64,000 bases of DNA. Origin: Romboutsia lituseburensis (lineage in GTDB: Bacteria > Bacillota > Clostridia > Peptostreptococcales > Peptostreptococcaceae). A program made the translations under genes and the position numbers. Below the pieces are notes generated by a model. It did not search any database. It was not told the DNA's origin and was given only the letters and a program-made list of their open reading frames with translations. Location: the NCBI RefSeq assembly GCF_024723825.1, contig NZ_JANQBQ010000001.1, positions 2,852,001 to 2,916,000 of the forward strand, in the 5' to 3' direction. Positions within the stretch are counted from its first letter, which is position 1; each line of letters opens with the position of its first letter. Positions 26,724 through 36,129 of the stretch are shown piece by piece.

Positions 26724-28077
26724 AGCAAATATTTTTGAAGATAAATCAATATCTAATTTAATCATTTTATTTTCATTTCCAGCTATATGCTCTTTAGTTC
26801 TTGAATCACTATCTTCTATGATAGATACTGCATTTGCAGGTCATTTAGGTAATATGAGTCATGAAGCTTTGTCAGCCATGGGAATATTAAGTCCAGTACT
26901 ATTACTTCTAATTGCTGCGCAATTAATATTTGGAGTATCTACAAGTATAGTCATATCAAAAAAATTAGGTGAGAATAACAAAGAAAAGATAAATAATACA
27001 TTTAAAGTGGGACTGTATGCAAGTTTTATATCAAGCACTATGATATCTATAATAATATTTTTATTTCAAGATATTATATTAAAGGTACTTGGGGCAAATG
27101 GGCTAGTAATGGAGCTTGCAAAAGATTATTTAAATATAGCTATAATATTTAATATTTTTAGTTCAGTTGGATATATGCTAGTTAATAACATTAGAGCTTT
27201 TGGATATCCTAAAGTTGAAATTATAGTAGGTGTTTCATCAACGGCAATTAATATAATATTTAATGTATTATTTACTTTTATTTTTAATATGGGAATAAAG
27301 GGTATTGCATTATCTACATTAGTTAGTGAAATATTTTATTTTACATTTGCTATGATATTTTTAATAAATAAAGGACTATGGATACAAAAAAGTAATTTAA
27401 AGCTGATAGAAGGAAAAGAAATATTATTATGTTTAGTTAAGATAGGATTTGTTCAGTTTTTGATGCAATCATTAAATAGTGTTAGTGGATTTATTATTAA
27501 TAAGGTTTTGATAAGATATGGGAGTATGTCATATGTAGGTGCGTGGTCTATTTGTAGCAATATAAATATGGTTATTTTATTACCGCTAATAGGAATAACC
27601 CAAGGAGTTCAGGCATTAATAGCATATTTTATTGGGAAAAATGATATAGAAAAAGAGCATATAGTAAAGTCTAAAATAGTAAAATATAGTTTGATTTACT
27701 CTATAACCTTAACTGTTTTAGTATATTTATTTACTTATAACATAGCAAAAATATTTACAGATAATACTGAATTAGCTAATATATCAGTACCTATAATGAA
27801 AATAATAGTAACGGGATTTCCATTTTTAGGTATAATATATACTTTAATTACATTCATGCAAGTATCTGGAGATGAGAATAGTGCGAGTAGATTAGAGCTA
27901 GTAAGACAACTATTATTCCTTATACCTTTAGTTATACTTCTTCCTGAATTGTTTTATAGATACGATATTATGAATTTAACACCGCAGATTGCTATATTTT
28001 TTTCAATACCAATATCAAATATATTACTAGTATGTATATATATTAAAAAATTAAAATTTTTATATAAGAAAGATTAA
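26716..28077 (+). CDS. MATE-family multidrug efflux transporter
   Basis: A 453-residue, 12-helix transporter with two homologous halves. The first helix region reads FPAICSLVLESLSSMIDTAF and the second half starts near LVKIGFVQFLMQSL. It overlaps the GNAT gene by eight bases (ATG within ATGATTAA). MATE proteins export cationic drugs or metabolites using Na+ or H+ gradients. Pairing with a GNAT might link modification and export of the same compound, but this is inference. Confidence 0.9.
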   Translation: MIKANIFEDKSISNLIILFSFPAICSLVLESLSSMIDTAFAGHLGNMSHEALSAMGILSPVLLLLIAAQLIFGVSTSIVISKKLGENNKEKINNTFKVGLYASFISSTMISIIIFLFQDIILKVLGANGLVMELAKDYLNIAIIFNIFSSVGYMLVNNIRAFGYPKVEIIVGVSSTAINIIFNVLFTFIFNMGIKGIALSTLVSEIFYFTFAMIFLINKGLWIQKSNLKLIEGKEILLCLVKIGFVQFLMQSLNSVSGFIINKVLIRYGSMSYVGAWSICSNINMVILLPLIGITQGVQALIAYFIGKNDIEKEHIVKSKIVKYSLIYSITLTVLVYLFTYNIAKIFTDNTELANISVPIMKIIVTGFPFLGIIYTLITFMQVSGDENSASRLELVRQLLFLIPLVILLPELFYRYDIMNLTPQIAIFFSIPISNILLVCIYIKKLKFLYKKD

Positions 28078-28078
28078 T

Positions 28079-28110
28079 AAAAATACATGTATTTATATAT
28101 GTATTTTTTT
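28079..28110 (+). terminator. intrinsic terminator after the MATE gene
   Basis: Stem AAATACAT / ATGTATTT with a ten-base loop, followed by T-run. Confidence 0.7.
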
Positions 28111-28214
28111 TGATTATATTATTAGTCAATTCAGTGGAATAAATATGTTTTAAATCGTATTTCATGATATAATAAGTGAAATTGTAAGATATTGAATTAA
28201 TATGAGGTGATCTA

Positions 28215-28541
28215 ATGAATATAGAGAAATTTGAAAGTTATCAAGAACAAATACAAAGAACGAGAAGTTTTAATGAAACGGAGCTTGCTAATTACACATT
28301 AGGATTGGTTTGTGAAGCTGGAGAATTTGGAGATTTGATAAAAAAGCACCTATTCCATGGTCATGAATTAGATGAAGAAAAAGTAAAATCAGAATTAGGA
28401 GATGTACTTTGGTACCTAGGGAATATATGCAATATATTAGATATAAAGTTAGAAGATATTGCATTTGGAAATATTCAAAAACTAAAAAATAGATATCCAA
28501 ATGGATTTTCTCAGCAAGACAGTATAAATAGAGAAGAGTAA
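28215..28541 (+). CDS. MazG-like nucleotide pyrophosphohydrolase
   Basis: A 108-residue all-helical protein with the metal-binding EAGEFGDLIKKH (EExxE-like, about 36-47) and the second motif ELGDVLWYLGNI (ExxD, about 60-71). This is the short single-domain MazG-like form that hydrolyses (d)NTPs to monophosphates and pyrophosphate, probably to clean the nucleotide pool. GAGGTGAT precedes the ATG. It stands alone. The preferred nucleotide is unknown. Confidence 0.87.
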   Translation: MNIEKFESYQEQIQRTRSFNETELANYTLGLVCEAGEFGDLIKKHLFHGHELDEEKVKSELGDVLWYLGNICNILDIKLEDIAFGNIQKLKNRYPNGFSQQDSINREE

Positions 28542-28749
28542 TGAAAATAAATATTAATTTTATTTTTCATATTAAAAAATTATTGTATTATACGTAAAAT
28601 TTAAAAAGAGATTTAAAATTATTTATTATAATTAAAATCTTGTCTGAGGTTTTTTATACTTAGAAAATATGTATTAAAAATCGTATCATAAGAAAGGAGT
28701 ATGTTTTATGCAATAATGTTATTTAGACTATTGTATAAAATAAGTTTGT

Positions 28750-29457
28750 ATGATAAAGATTGCAATATGTGATGATGAAGAAATATATTTAAACAATTAT
28801 TATGATATGATGATTAGAATAAAAAAAATATACGGTTATGATATAGACGTATTAAAATTCTATTCTGGAGATGAATTAATAAATACTTTGAGTAAAAAAT
28901 ATATTAATGTAGATATTATATTTTTAGATATTATCATGAAAGGCATGAATGGAATAGAAACAGCTAAAAAAATAAGAGAGCTAAATATAACATCAGAAAT
29001 AATATTTTTGACTAATAGCAAAGAATATGCTTTAGAAGGATATGATGTAAAGGCATTTAATTATATAATTAAAAACTCTGATAATATGGAAGATAAAATT
29101 AAGGAAGCAATAAAATATTCATATGAAAAATTAGAGGAATATTTTATTATAAGTAATCAATCTGGAATTGAAAAAATAAGATTAAGTCAAATTGTATATA
29201 TAGAGTCGAATAAAAGAAAGATCATTATTAATACTTTAAGTGGAAAATATGAAACGTATGAGAAGCTAAAGGATTCATATCAAACACTAAAATATAAAGG
29301 CTTTTTAAAATGCCATAGAAGTTATATTGTAAATCAAGATTTTATAAAAAAAATAGAATCAAAAGACATAGTAACATCTACAGGAGAAAGAGTACCTATT
29401 AGTCGAAGTAAGATTGAAGAGATAAAATATAGTTTCATGGATTATTTGTCAGGATAA
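28750..29457 (+). CDS. LytTR-family response regulator (AgrA/ComE type)
   Basis: A 235-residue regulator: a receiver domain (1-120) with the acidic pocket DDEE near residue 8-11, phospho-acceptor Asp60 in FLDIIMKGM and a conserved lysine in VKAFNYIIK; and a C-terminal LytTR DNA-binding domain (about 135-232) with IVYIESNKRK and KCHRSYIVN. There is no good ribosome site directly before the ATG; a strong AAAGGAG lies at 28693-28699, in front of a two-codon ATG-CAA-TAA and a short overlapping frame, so initiation may depend on upstream translation. Its partner kinase begins 179 bases after it, behind a terminator. Confidence 0.88.
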   Translation: MIKIAICDDEEIYLNNYYDMMIRIKKIYGYDIDVLKFYSGDELINTLSKKYINVDIIFLDIIMKGMNGIETAKKIRELNITSEIIFLTNSKEYALEGYDVKAFNYIIKNSDNMEDKIKEAIKYSYEKLEEYFIISNQSGIEKIRLSQIVYIESNKRKIIINTLSGKYETYEKLKDSYQTLKYKGFLKCHRSYIVNQDFIKKIESKDIVTSTGERVPISRSKIEEIKYSFMDYLSG

Positions 29458-29474
29458 AAATTAATCTATATTAA

Positions 29475-29519
29475 GAAAAAAGAACAAAGAGATAAAATAT
29501 ATCTCTTTGTTCTTTTTTA
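29475..29519 (+). terminator. intrinsic terminator after the response regulator
   Basis: Long stem AAAAAAGAACAAAGAGAT and complement with a short AT loop. It separates the regulator from the kinase gene, so the two are not simply one operon. Confidence 0.87.
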
Positions 29520-29635
29520 AGTGAAAAGTTATAATCTAATGATTAAAAATTTAATATATAATAAAAAGATTATATAATGTATTAGCAAAGAGATATTTTA
29601 ATTGAGAAATTACAGGTTTTAAGAAAGGATATAAT

Positions 29636-31522
29636 GTGAAAATAAATATAAAAAAAATTATATTGTTAATTATAATTTATATAGCAACTATTTTGATTAT
29701 AAATACGGACACTAAACATGAATTTATAAGATATAAAGAGTACATAGGTATTTTAGAAGAGAAATATAATAAAGATATAAATCAAATATTAAAAAAACTA
29801 GAACAGGAAATAAATGAAACTAGATTATGTAAATATGATTATGGTAGAAACTTATTATTATATCAGCATTATAATTATGCTAATAAAAATTATCAGGAAG
29901 TGATTGAAAACTATGATAGTTTAGAGCGTTATTTTTTAAAATATGGGATGAAAGAAGAATTATTATATTTATATTCTATGCTAGCAGGCATATATGTAAC
30001 CTATGAAAAATATACAGAGTCATACATATTCATATATAAAGGTGAAAAGTTAGCAAAAGAACTTTATGAAAAATATAAAAATGAAAATATGTTATCTGAA
30101 CTTATAGCCATAAGATACCTAAAGGTTACTATAGCACATGAAATAGGTATGGAGGATGAAGCTGATAAAGTATTCAAAGAAGCAGAAATTTTAAGGAGTA
30201 AATACAAAGGTAAGGAAAAAATTGATATATATTACAATATTTTACTTTACTATAAAAACAAAGAAAATGCTGACTTAATGATAAAATATGCAAATAAAAT
30301 ATTAAAATTAACTAAAGATAGTGTAATTCAATATAATACGTATATATCTACTAATATTATACTTGCTAAAGCCTATTTAAAATTAGGTAGTATTGATAAA
30401 TGCATACAAATTGCAAATGGGATAAAAAGTGAAGATGATAAACTTCCTAAACATCATAGGTGTAATTTATATACATTATATGCAATGATATATGAACACT
30501 ATGGCCAAACCGAAAGTCAAATAAAGTATTTAGAAATGGCATATAATGAAATAAAAGATACCACGATGAATAGAAAGCAACTTGTGGTACTAAATGACAT
30601 ACTTAAAGTTTATACTAAAGAAAATAATAAAGATGAAATTATTAAATGGTTTAAAGTTTATAGAGACAAAGTAAATGATTTAGAAGATTATAAAAATACT
30701 CAGTATTTAATGAGTGAAATAATAGACACAGATTTGCAAGTTGCAAATTCTAATATTGAGATATTAAAGCTCCAAAAATATAATTCTAATTATATAGTTA
30801 TTATTTTAGGCATGATGACCACGATAGTTATACTATTTGCCATAAGTATAAACAAAAGAAAAAAACATTTAGAAGAAAATATGAAAATTTTAAATCATCA
30901 ATTAGAGTATCAATATAATTATTATGAAAATATAAAAAAATGTCAGGAAAAAACTAGACGTATATGGCATGATATGAAAAATCATATAAGCATACTTTAT
31001 GAATTGATAGATAAGAAAGAATATAAAGATGTAAAAAGTTATATAAATGAACTAGATATTCAAATAACAAATGCGCAAACTAGAGTGATTACTAATAATA
31101 AGATTATTGATGCGATATTAACATCTAAGCTTGAAGTTTGCAAATTAAAAAGTATTAAAGTTGATTTAGATATAAAAATTCCATCAAAGATAAATATAAG
31201 TGATTTTGATATATCTGTTATACTTGGAAATTTATTAGATAATGCCATAGAAGCATGTGAAAATATACAATATGAAGATTTAAGATATATTAAAATTAAA
31301 AGTGGTATAAAAGGGCAGTATTTATTTATAAACATAAAAAACAGTTTAATGAAAGAAGTAATAAAAAGTGGAAATAAATTTATAACAATAAAAAAAGATA
31401 AAGAGAACCATGGTATAGGTATAGATAGTGTAATAAATAGTATAGAAAATTATAATGGAGATATAAGAGTAGACTATAATGATGAAGAATTTAATGTATT
31501 TATATTATTAGATGTAAATTAA
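29636..31522 (+). CDS. AgrC-like GHKL sensor histidine kinase with extracytoplasmic helical-repeat domain
   Basis: A 628-residue kinase. One membrane helix lies at about 6-22, then about 340 residues of helical, TPR-like repeats outside the cell, a second helix at about 385-405, a coiled linker, the dimerisation region with the phospho-histidine in RIWHDMKNHI, and a GHKL ATPase with LGNLLDNAIEACE (N-box) and NHGIGIDSV (G-box). The ATPase end matches AgrC/ComD-type kinases, but these normally sense peptides through five to seven membrane helices. A TPR-like sensor is unlike them. Start is GTG with AAAGGAT upstream. No agrB or agrD is nearby. It pairs by position with the LytTR regulator at 28.75 kb. 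Confidence 0.82.
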   Translation: MKINIKKIILLIIIYIATILIINTDTKHEFIRYKEYIGILEEKYNKDINQILKKLEQEINETRLCKYDYGRNLLLYQHYNYANKNYQEVIENYDSLERYFLKYGMKEELLYLYSMLAGIYVTYEKYTESYIFIYKGEKLAKELYEKYKNENMLSELIAIRYLKVTIAHEIGMEDEADKVFKEAEILRSKYKGKEKIDIYYNILLYYKNKENADLMIKYANKILKLTKDSVIQYNTYISTNIILAKAYLKLGSIDKCIQIANGIKSEDDKLPKHHRCNLYTLYAMIYEHYGQTESQIKYLEMAYNEIKDTTMNRKQLVVLNDILKVYTKENNKDEIIKWFKVYRDKVNDLEDYKNTQYLMSEIIDTDLQVANSNIEILKLQKYNSNYIVIILGMMTTIVILFAISINKRKKHLEENMKILNHQLEYQYNYYENIKKCQEKTRRIWHDMKNHISILYELIDKKEYKDVKSYINELDIQITNAQTRVITNNKIIDAILTSKLEVCKLKSIKVDLDIKIPSKINISDFDISVILGNLLDNAIEACENIQYEDLRYIKIKSGIKGQYLFINIKNSLMKEVIKSGNKFITIKKDKENHGIGIDSVINSIENYNGDIRVDYNDEEFNVFILLDVN

Positions 31523-31571
31523 ATATAAAAATTATAGCTAAAAACTAAAGATGCGAATAACAATTGGTTAC

Positions 31572-31619
31572 AAAAAATATGCAGTTCATTACAAATATGA
31601 TTCGGCGTATTTTTTTTTG
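31572..31619 (+). terminator. weak intrinsic terminator after the kinase gene
   Basis: AAAAATATGC pairs imperfectly with GGCGTATTTTT across a long loop; a T8 run follows. Confidence 0.4.
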
Positions 31620-31720
31620 AGTAAAATATATTTTGATATTAAATATTAGGGTATAGATTATAAAAATTAGTTTAATAAGCTATATTGAATTTTATTATTT
31701 AAACTATTTGGAGGTCGCAT

Positions 31721-33415
31721 ATGAAAAATTTAAACATAGGTAAAAAACTAGGAGTAACTTTTTTTATTCTAGTTATTTTTGCAGCAGTTGCAAACTTTAA
31801 TGCAATATATAATTTAAAAAAATCACAAGAATTAAGTACGGAATTATTTGAAGGGCCATACATAGTAACTAACCAATCTATGGGGCTTAGGAAAGATATA
31901 ATTTCAATTTCTAGGAATATGAATAATGGATTTCTTGAAAAAAATTTAGAAAAATATAGGTCTGTAATTTTAGAAGATTTTGATAGTGCTTTTAAAAGGG
32001 TAGAGATACTTAAGCGTAGATTCTTAGGAAATCAAAAATTAATTAATGATGTTTACAATAAAGTAAATATATTAAAACAAGAATATGAAAAAATATACAA
32101 CATTGTAGAGAAAGAGAACTTTAACGCAACAGTAGCAGATATAGATGCTGTAGCATACTCAGAAGCATTTAATAAGTGTATACAGGATGCGATAAATATA
32201 AATGAACAATCAGAAAAAAATGGACTTAAATTTTATGAGGAATTACAAAATTCTGTATCTAAGTCTATAATTACATCAACATCATTAGGTGTATTTGCTA
32301 CTATTATAGGAATAATTATATTTATGTATATTACAAAAACATTAAGAGAGCCAATTAAAGAAATAGAGATAGTTGCTAATCAAATGTCAGAAGGTAATTT
32401 CGATATTGAAATAAAATACGAATCAAAAGATGAATTAGGTAATCTAGCAAATAGTATGCGAAAAATGAGTGAAAATATAAAAGCAGTTATAAATGATACT
32501 GTTTATACTTTAGATGAAGTATCATCAGGAAATTTTGATATAAATCCTAATGCCGAGTATATAGGTATATTTAAATATATTGAGGAATCAATGATAAAAA
32601 TTACAAATGATTTAAGTGAAACTATGAATCAAATAAATGTATCATCCCAAGAAGTAAAAGCCGCATCAGAGCAAGTATCAAGTGGATCTCAAATGTTAGC
32701 ACAAGGTGCAACAGAACAAGCAAGTGCTATTGAAGAATTATCTGCAACCATAATAGATATATCTAAAAAAATAAAAGATACAGCCAAGCATTCTCATGAA
32801 GCAAATATACTATCAATAAATGCTTCTAATGAAGTTAAAGATGGGAATGAAAAAATGAATAAAATGATAGAGGCAATGAAAGATATTTCTGATACTTCTA
32901 GCGAGATAAGTAAAATTATAAAAACTATAGATGATATAGCATTTCAAACAAACATATTAGCGTTAAATGCAGCAGTAGAAGCAGCAAGGGCGGGTTCTGC
33001 TGGTAAGGGGTTTGCAGTAGTAGCGGAGGAAGTAAGAAATCTTGCAGTAAAATCAGCACAAGCAGCTCAAAATACAGCTGTACTTATTGAAAATTCAATT
33101 CAAGCTGTCGATAATGGGTTAAACATCGTAGACAGTACAGCACAATCTCTTAGTAGAATAATTGATGAAACTAATAAAACTACTTTATTAATAGATGCGA
33201 TAGCAAAAGCATCTGAAGAAGAATCAAATGCAATAGTTCAAGTTACCGTAGGATTAGAACAAATTTCAGATGTAGTTCAGACTAATTCAGCAACAGCTGA
33301 AGAAAGTGCTGCAGCAAGTGAAGAGTTAAGTGGACAATCACAAATACTAAAATCTCTTATAGAGAATTTTAAAATAAAGCCAAACCTAGATTCATATAAA
33401 ATCATAAACTTTTAG
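31721..33415 (+). CDS. methyl-accepting chemotaxis protein
   Basis: A 564-residue receptor. Membrane helix 1 is at about 10-28, a short four-helix-bundle sensor lies at about 30-185, helix 2 at about 188-207, a HAMP domain at about 208-260, and a long cytoplasmic coiled coil follows. The hairpin tip that binds CheA/CheW is conserved: [20 protein letters not shown]. Glutamate- and glutamine-rich methylation sites are present ([19 protein letters not shown]). GGAGG precedes the ATG. No C-terminal receptor pentapeptide is seen. The ligand is unknown; no other chemotaxis genes are in the window. Confidence 0.92.
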   Translation: MKNLNIGKKLGVTFFILVIFAAVANFNAIYNLKKSQELSTELFEGPYIVTNQSMGLRKDIISISRNMNNGFLEKNLEKYRSVILEDFDSAFKRVEILKRRFLGNQKLINDVYNKVNILKQEYEKIYNIVEKENFNATVADIDAVAYSEAFNKCIQDAININEQSEKNGLKFYEELQNSVSKSIITSTSLGVFATIIGIIIFMYITKTLREPIKEIEIVANQMSEGNFDIEIKYESKDELGNLANSMRKMSENIKAVINDTVYTLDEVSSGNFDINPNAEYIGIFKYIEESMIKITNDLSETMNQINVSSQEVKAASEQVSSGSQMLAQGATEQASAIEELSATIIDISKKIKDTAKHSHEANILSINASNEVKDGNEKMNKMIEAMKDISDTSSEISKIIKTIDDIAFQTNILALNAAVEAARAGSAGKGFAVVAEEVRNLAVKSAQAAQNTAVLIENSIQAVDNGLNIVDSTAQSLSRIIDETNKTTLLIDAIAKASEEESNAIVQVTVGLEQISDVVQTNSATAEESAAASEELSGQSQILKSLIENFKIKPNLDSYKIINF

Positions 33416-33448
33416 AAAAAATGGAAGCAAATAAGCTTCCATTTTTTT
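33416..33448 (+). terminator. intrinsic terminator after the chemoreceptor gene
   Basis: Stem AAAAATGGAAGC / GCTTCCATTTTT. Confidence 0.85.
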
Positions 33449-33605
33449 ATTTTATACATCTTAATCAATTACAAAATATTTTGTGTATATTGTATTTAAT
33501 TAATTTTAATTTATAAATTATACAAATTTTAAAATAAAACATTTATAATCTTTATAGTGAATAAATATATATAAGTAAATTATTTAATAATGGGGGATTT
33601 TATTT

Positions 33606-33929
33606 ATGAAAGTAACTTTACCACAAGCAGCTGTTGAAGTATTAAAAGAAATACTAAGTGAAAATGAAGATAAGGCCAAAACTATAAGAGTTTATTTTGC
33701 AGGATTTGGATGTAGTGGAGCATTTTTCGCAGTAGCATTAGATGAAAAAAAGGAATCAGACTTATCTCATGAAACAGAAGGATTGACTTTTATAATGGAT
33801 AAAGAGGAATATGAAAAATACGGAGATGTGACTATAACTGATACAGGTCATGGTTTCTTAATTAGTGTAGAAAATATGCCTAAAGGTGGCTGTAGCTGTG
33901 ATGGTGGATGCACAGGATGTGATAATTAA
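33606..33929 (+). CDS. HesB/IscA-like protein with a cysteine-rich tail
   Basis: A 107-residue protein with the HesB/IscA fold (VTLPQAAVEVLKEIL, FAGFGCSGAFFAVALDE with Cys36) and a C-terminal CSCDGGCTGC cluster (Cys 96, 98, 102, 105). It matches the clostridial group called HesB-like (seleno)proteins, in which one tail position is often selenocysteine; here all are cysteine and no in-frame TGA is present. Such proteins probably bind iron-sulfur clusters or metals. A canonical A-type carrier has one cysteine near the middle and two at the end, so this is a variant. It stands alone between two terminators. Confidence 0.78.
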   Translation: MKVTLPQAAVEVLKEILSENEDKAKTIRVYFAGFGCSGAFFAVALDEKKESDLSHETEGLTFIMDKEEYEKYGDVTITDTGHGFLISVENMPKGGCSCDGGCTGCDN

Positions 33930-33949
33930 AAAAATATAATATATTTGTT

Positions 33950-33982
33950 AAGAATACTAAATTTTATACTAGTATTCTTTTG
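33950..33982 (+). terminator. intrinsic terminator after the HesB-like gene
   Basis: Stem AAGAATACTA / TAGTATTCTT followed by TTGTTTT. Confidence 0.75.
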
Positions 33983-34070
33983 TTTTATGTAAAATAACTA
34001 CACAACTCTACGGTAAGTTTATTGAATACTTTTACTAATTAGTTTAAATTAATATAAAGAGGTGATAACA

Positions 34071-34655
34071 ATGGACTGTAATAAAATTGGTAAATTAATA
34101 TTGGAACTTAGAAAAGAAAAAGATATGACACAAAAACAAATCGCAGATTTATTAAATATTAGTGATAAAACCATAAGTAAATGGGAAAGAGGTTTAGGAT
34201 GCCCAGATATTTCTTTACTTCCAGAATTATCACAAGTGTTAGGTGTGAGTATAGATGGAATTTTATCAGGTGAAATAAATTTAAACGAATTAGTAGGAGG
34301 AAATATGAATAAATTAAAATTTTATGTATGTCCACAGTGTAATAATTTAGTTACATCTACAGGAGATGTTGGAATTACATGTTGTGGTAAAAAAATAGAT
34401 GATTTAGTAGCTAAAAAATCAGATGAAAAGCATATACTTAATATTGAGCCAGTAGAGGATGAACTATATGTAACATCTGAACATGAAATGAAAAAGAAAC
34501 ATTATATTTCATTTGCTGCGTATATCAAAGGAGATAGAGCATTTATAATAAAGCAATATCCAGAATGGAACTTACAATTTAGATTTAAAAAGCAAGGACA
34601 TGGTAAACTGTATTATTATTGTACAGAGCATGGTTTATTTTATACTATAATATAA
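34071..34655 (+). CDS. XRE regulator fused to a complete desulfoferrodoxin (superoxide reductase)
   Basis: A 194-residue two-domain protein. Residues 1-68 are an XRE helix-turn-helix (QKQIADLLNISDKTISKWERG). From residue 79 follows a desulfoferrodoxin: an FeCys4 site (CPQC and CC) and the superoxide-reductase centre with EKH, a second EHEM, KKHYI and YCTEHGLF. These supply the expected four histidines and one cysteine plus the catalytic lysine of EKH. The start is ATG 34071 with AGAGGTG upstream, not the GTG nine bases earlier. Inside the gene GGAGG (34296-34300) stands four bases before an in-frame ATG (34305), exactly where a stand-alone superoxide reductase would start. The locus may thus make both a redox-sensing regulator and a free enzyme. 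Confidence 0.85.
   Translation: MDCNKIGKLILELRKEKDMTQKQIADLLNISDKTISKWERGLGCPDISLLPELSQVLGVSIDGILSGEINLNELVGGNMNKLKFYVCPQCNNLVTSTGDVGITCCGKKIDDLVAKKSDEKHILNIEPVEDELYVTSEHEMKKKHYISFAAYIKGDRAFIIKQYPEWNLQFRFKKQGHGKLYYYCTEHGLFYTII
34305..34655 (+). CDS. possible internal translation product: stand-alone superoxide reductase
   Basis: An in-frame ATG at 34305 with a GGAGG immediately upstream would yield a 116-residue protein beginning MNKLKFYVCPQC, which is the normal beginning of a desulfoferrodoxin. The whole catalytic domain is included. Production of this shorter form is inferred from the ribosome site alone; the purine-rich stretch also encodes Val-Gly-Gly-Asn of the fusion and could be coincidence. 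Confidence 0.4.
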   Translation: MNKLKFYVCPQCNNLVTSTGDVGITCCGKKIDDLVAKKSDEKHILNIEPVEDELYVTSEHEMKKKHYISFAAYIKGDRAFIIKQYPEWNLQFRFKKQGHGKLYYYCTEHGLFYTII

Positions 34656-34656
34656 T

Positions 34657-34694
34657 AAAAAACACTATAAATGTATACATTTATAGTGTTTTTT
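34657..34694 (+). terminator. intrinsic terminator
   Basis: Stem AAAAAACACTATAAATG and complement with a four-base loop. Confidence 0.87.
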
Positions 34695-34869
34695 TGTTTT
34701 TTTATATCTAAATTTAAAATATATATTTTAATATTAAAAAATTTAATTATATCTATATACAAGTATTAAAATGGAGTTTAAAATATACTTATTGGAAAAA
34801 TTGAGATTTTAAATTACTGATATTTATAAAAGAGTCATAAAATCAACTTTAAAGTGTTAGGTGATTATA

Positions 34870-35664
34870 ATGAATAAGAAAAAAATAGCAATTTTTACTA
34901 CAATTATTTATGTAATTGTTTTGGGGAGTGGATTATATTTATACAGTTGGTTTGTTGGAAACAAAGTGAATGAAGTTGAAAAATTGTTAGTATCTCTAAT
35001 ATCACAAATTATAGCTGTAGCATGTGTAGTATATATAATTAATAAGTATTATGGATGGAAAAACATAGGATTTAGAAAAATAAAATTAAAAAGTATAATA
35101 TGGTTCTTTCCATATATAGTAATAATAGTGCCAATGATTTATGAATTTATAATACATATTTGTAAAAATATTACGTCATTTAGTGTTTCTACATGGGCAG
35201 TATTATTTATTACATTTATAGGAGCTTCATCAGTAGGTTTTTCAGAAGAAGCGATATTTAGAGGTATATATTTAGAGAGTTTTAAATCAGAAAAAACCGT
35301 TATTAGACCAATGATAATAAGTTATTTAGGATTTTCTATTTTTCATATTGTAAATTTATTTGTAGGGAATTCATTTGCACAAGTATTTATAACAATTATA
35401 GTTTCAAGTCTATTGGGATTCTCATTTATTGCATTAGCTATTAAATTAGAAAGCATATGGTTAAATATAATTTTTCATACAACTTGGAATTTTATTTTGA
35501 TTTCATCTCAGACATTAAACTTTTCAGTTTCTAAAACTTCAGGATTCATAAGCGAGGTAAATATCTTAGTGGGAAGTATTCTATGGCTTATGATAATAAA
35601 AAAAGATAAAATAGAAAGAAAAAAATCATTTATAACTAATGAAAATAAAAAAACTACAGTGTAA
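34870..35664 (+). CDS. CPBP-family intramembrane metalloprotease (CAAX protease-like)
   Basis: A 264-residue membrane protein with about seven helices. The CPBP active-site motifs are visible: EEAIFRG (about 130-136, EExxxR type), FSIFHIVN (second motif, catalytic His) and a third in IIFHTTWN. AGGTGAT stands before ATG 34870; a GTG nine bases earlier is less likely. Members of this family in Firmicutes act in bacteriocin self-immunity or membrane-protein processing, but no bacteriocin gene is nearby, so the role is open. Confidence 0.85.
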   Translation: MNKKKIAIFTTIIYVIVLGSGLYLYSWFVGNKVNEVEKLLVSLISQIIAVACVVYIINKYYGWKNIGFRKIKLKSIIWFFPYIVIIVPMIYEFIIHICKNITSFSVSTWAVLFITFIGASSVGFSEEAIFRGIYLESFKSEKTVIRPMIISYLGFSIFHIVNLFVGNSFAQVFITIIVSSLLGFSFIALAIKLESIWLNIIFHTTWNFILISSQTLNFSVSKTSGFISEVNILVGSILWLMIIKKDKIERKKSFITNENKKTTV

Positions 35665-35684
35665 GGGGGACTGTAGTTTTTTTA
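35647..35684 (+). terminator. intrinsic terminator of the CPBP gene
   Basis: Stem AAAAACTACAGT / ACTGTAGTTTTT; it overlaps the last codons and the stop of the gene. Confidence 0.83.
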
Positions 35685-35844
35685 TTGGGGGAGATAGGTT
35701 TACTTTTTTCCGTTCATATTTTAAGTATGACCTAATTATATATAGTTTATACATAAATTATAAAATAATTACTTTGATTAAATATTAATTTATATAAAAA
35801 TTTTAGTTAAATATTAATTTAATTGGGTATTTATTAAAATAGTG

Positions 35845-35953
35845 TAGTACTTTAGCTCAAATGGTTAGCTAAGCATAAGATTTGATTTTATAATTTGGGT
35901 TGGATGAGTATATTGATTTTAAATATATATCATTCAACCACTTTTTTATTTTT
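35845..35953 (+). ncRNA. candidate small structured RNA with terminator
   Basis: In a gene-free stretch, a first hairpin (TTAGC-N11-GCTAA, 35852-35872) is followed by a long terminator-like hairpin: GGTTGGATGA (35898-35907) pairs with TCATTCAACC (35930-35939) and an inner AT stem, then ACTTTTTTATTTTT. No open frame with a ribosome site is present. The first part resembles a tRNA D-arm but no tRNA fold can be completed. Confidence 0.35.
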
Positions 35954-36129
35954 ATAATATTTTTTAATAATAATTTTATTTAGTTAAGAAAATGTAATAA
36001 AATTAACTATAAAAATAAAATTTAAAATTGATTATTGCTTTATGCATGAAAAATAAGATAAACATATAATAAAAAAATTTTATAAAAAAAATAATTTATA
36101 ATATGGATTATTTTGTAGAAATATAATAT

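Noticed and set aside
28701-28773. An agrD-like peptide gene in front of the LytTR regulator
   Set aside because: The short frame has no helper peptide layout, no processing motif and only one base between ribosome site and ATG; no agrB is nearby.
31566-31581. A further GGTTACAAAAAA copy of the redox operator before the chemoreceptor gene
   Set aside because: The GTACC half is missing, and it lies 140 bases upstream at the end of the kinase gene as part of a weak terminator.
33606-33929. A selenocysteine codon in the HesB-like gene
   Set aside because: The frame has no internal TGA; all tail positions are TGT or TGC.
35852-35925. A tRNA gene (TTAGCTCAAATGGTTAGCTAA looks like a D-arm)
   Set aside because: No anticodon arm, T-arm or pairing acceptor ends could be formed; the following bases form a terminator hairpin.
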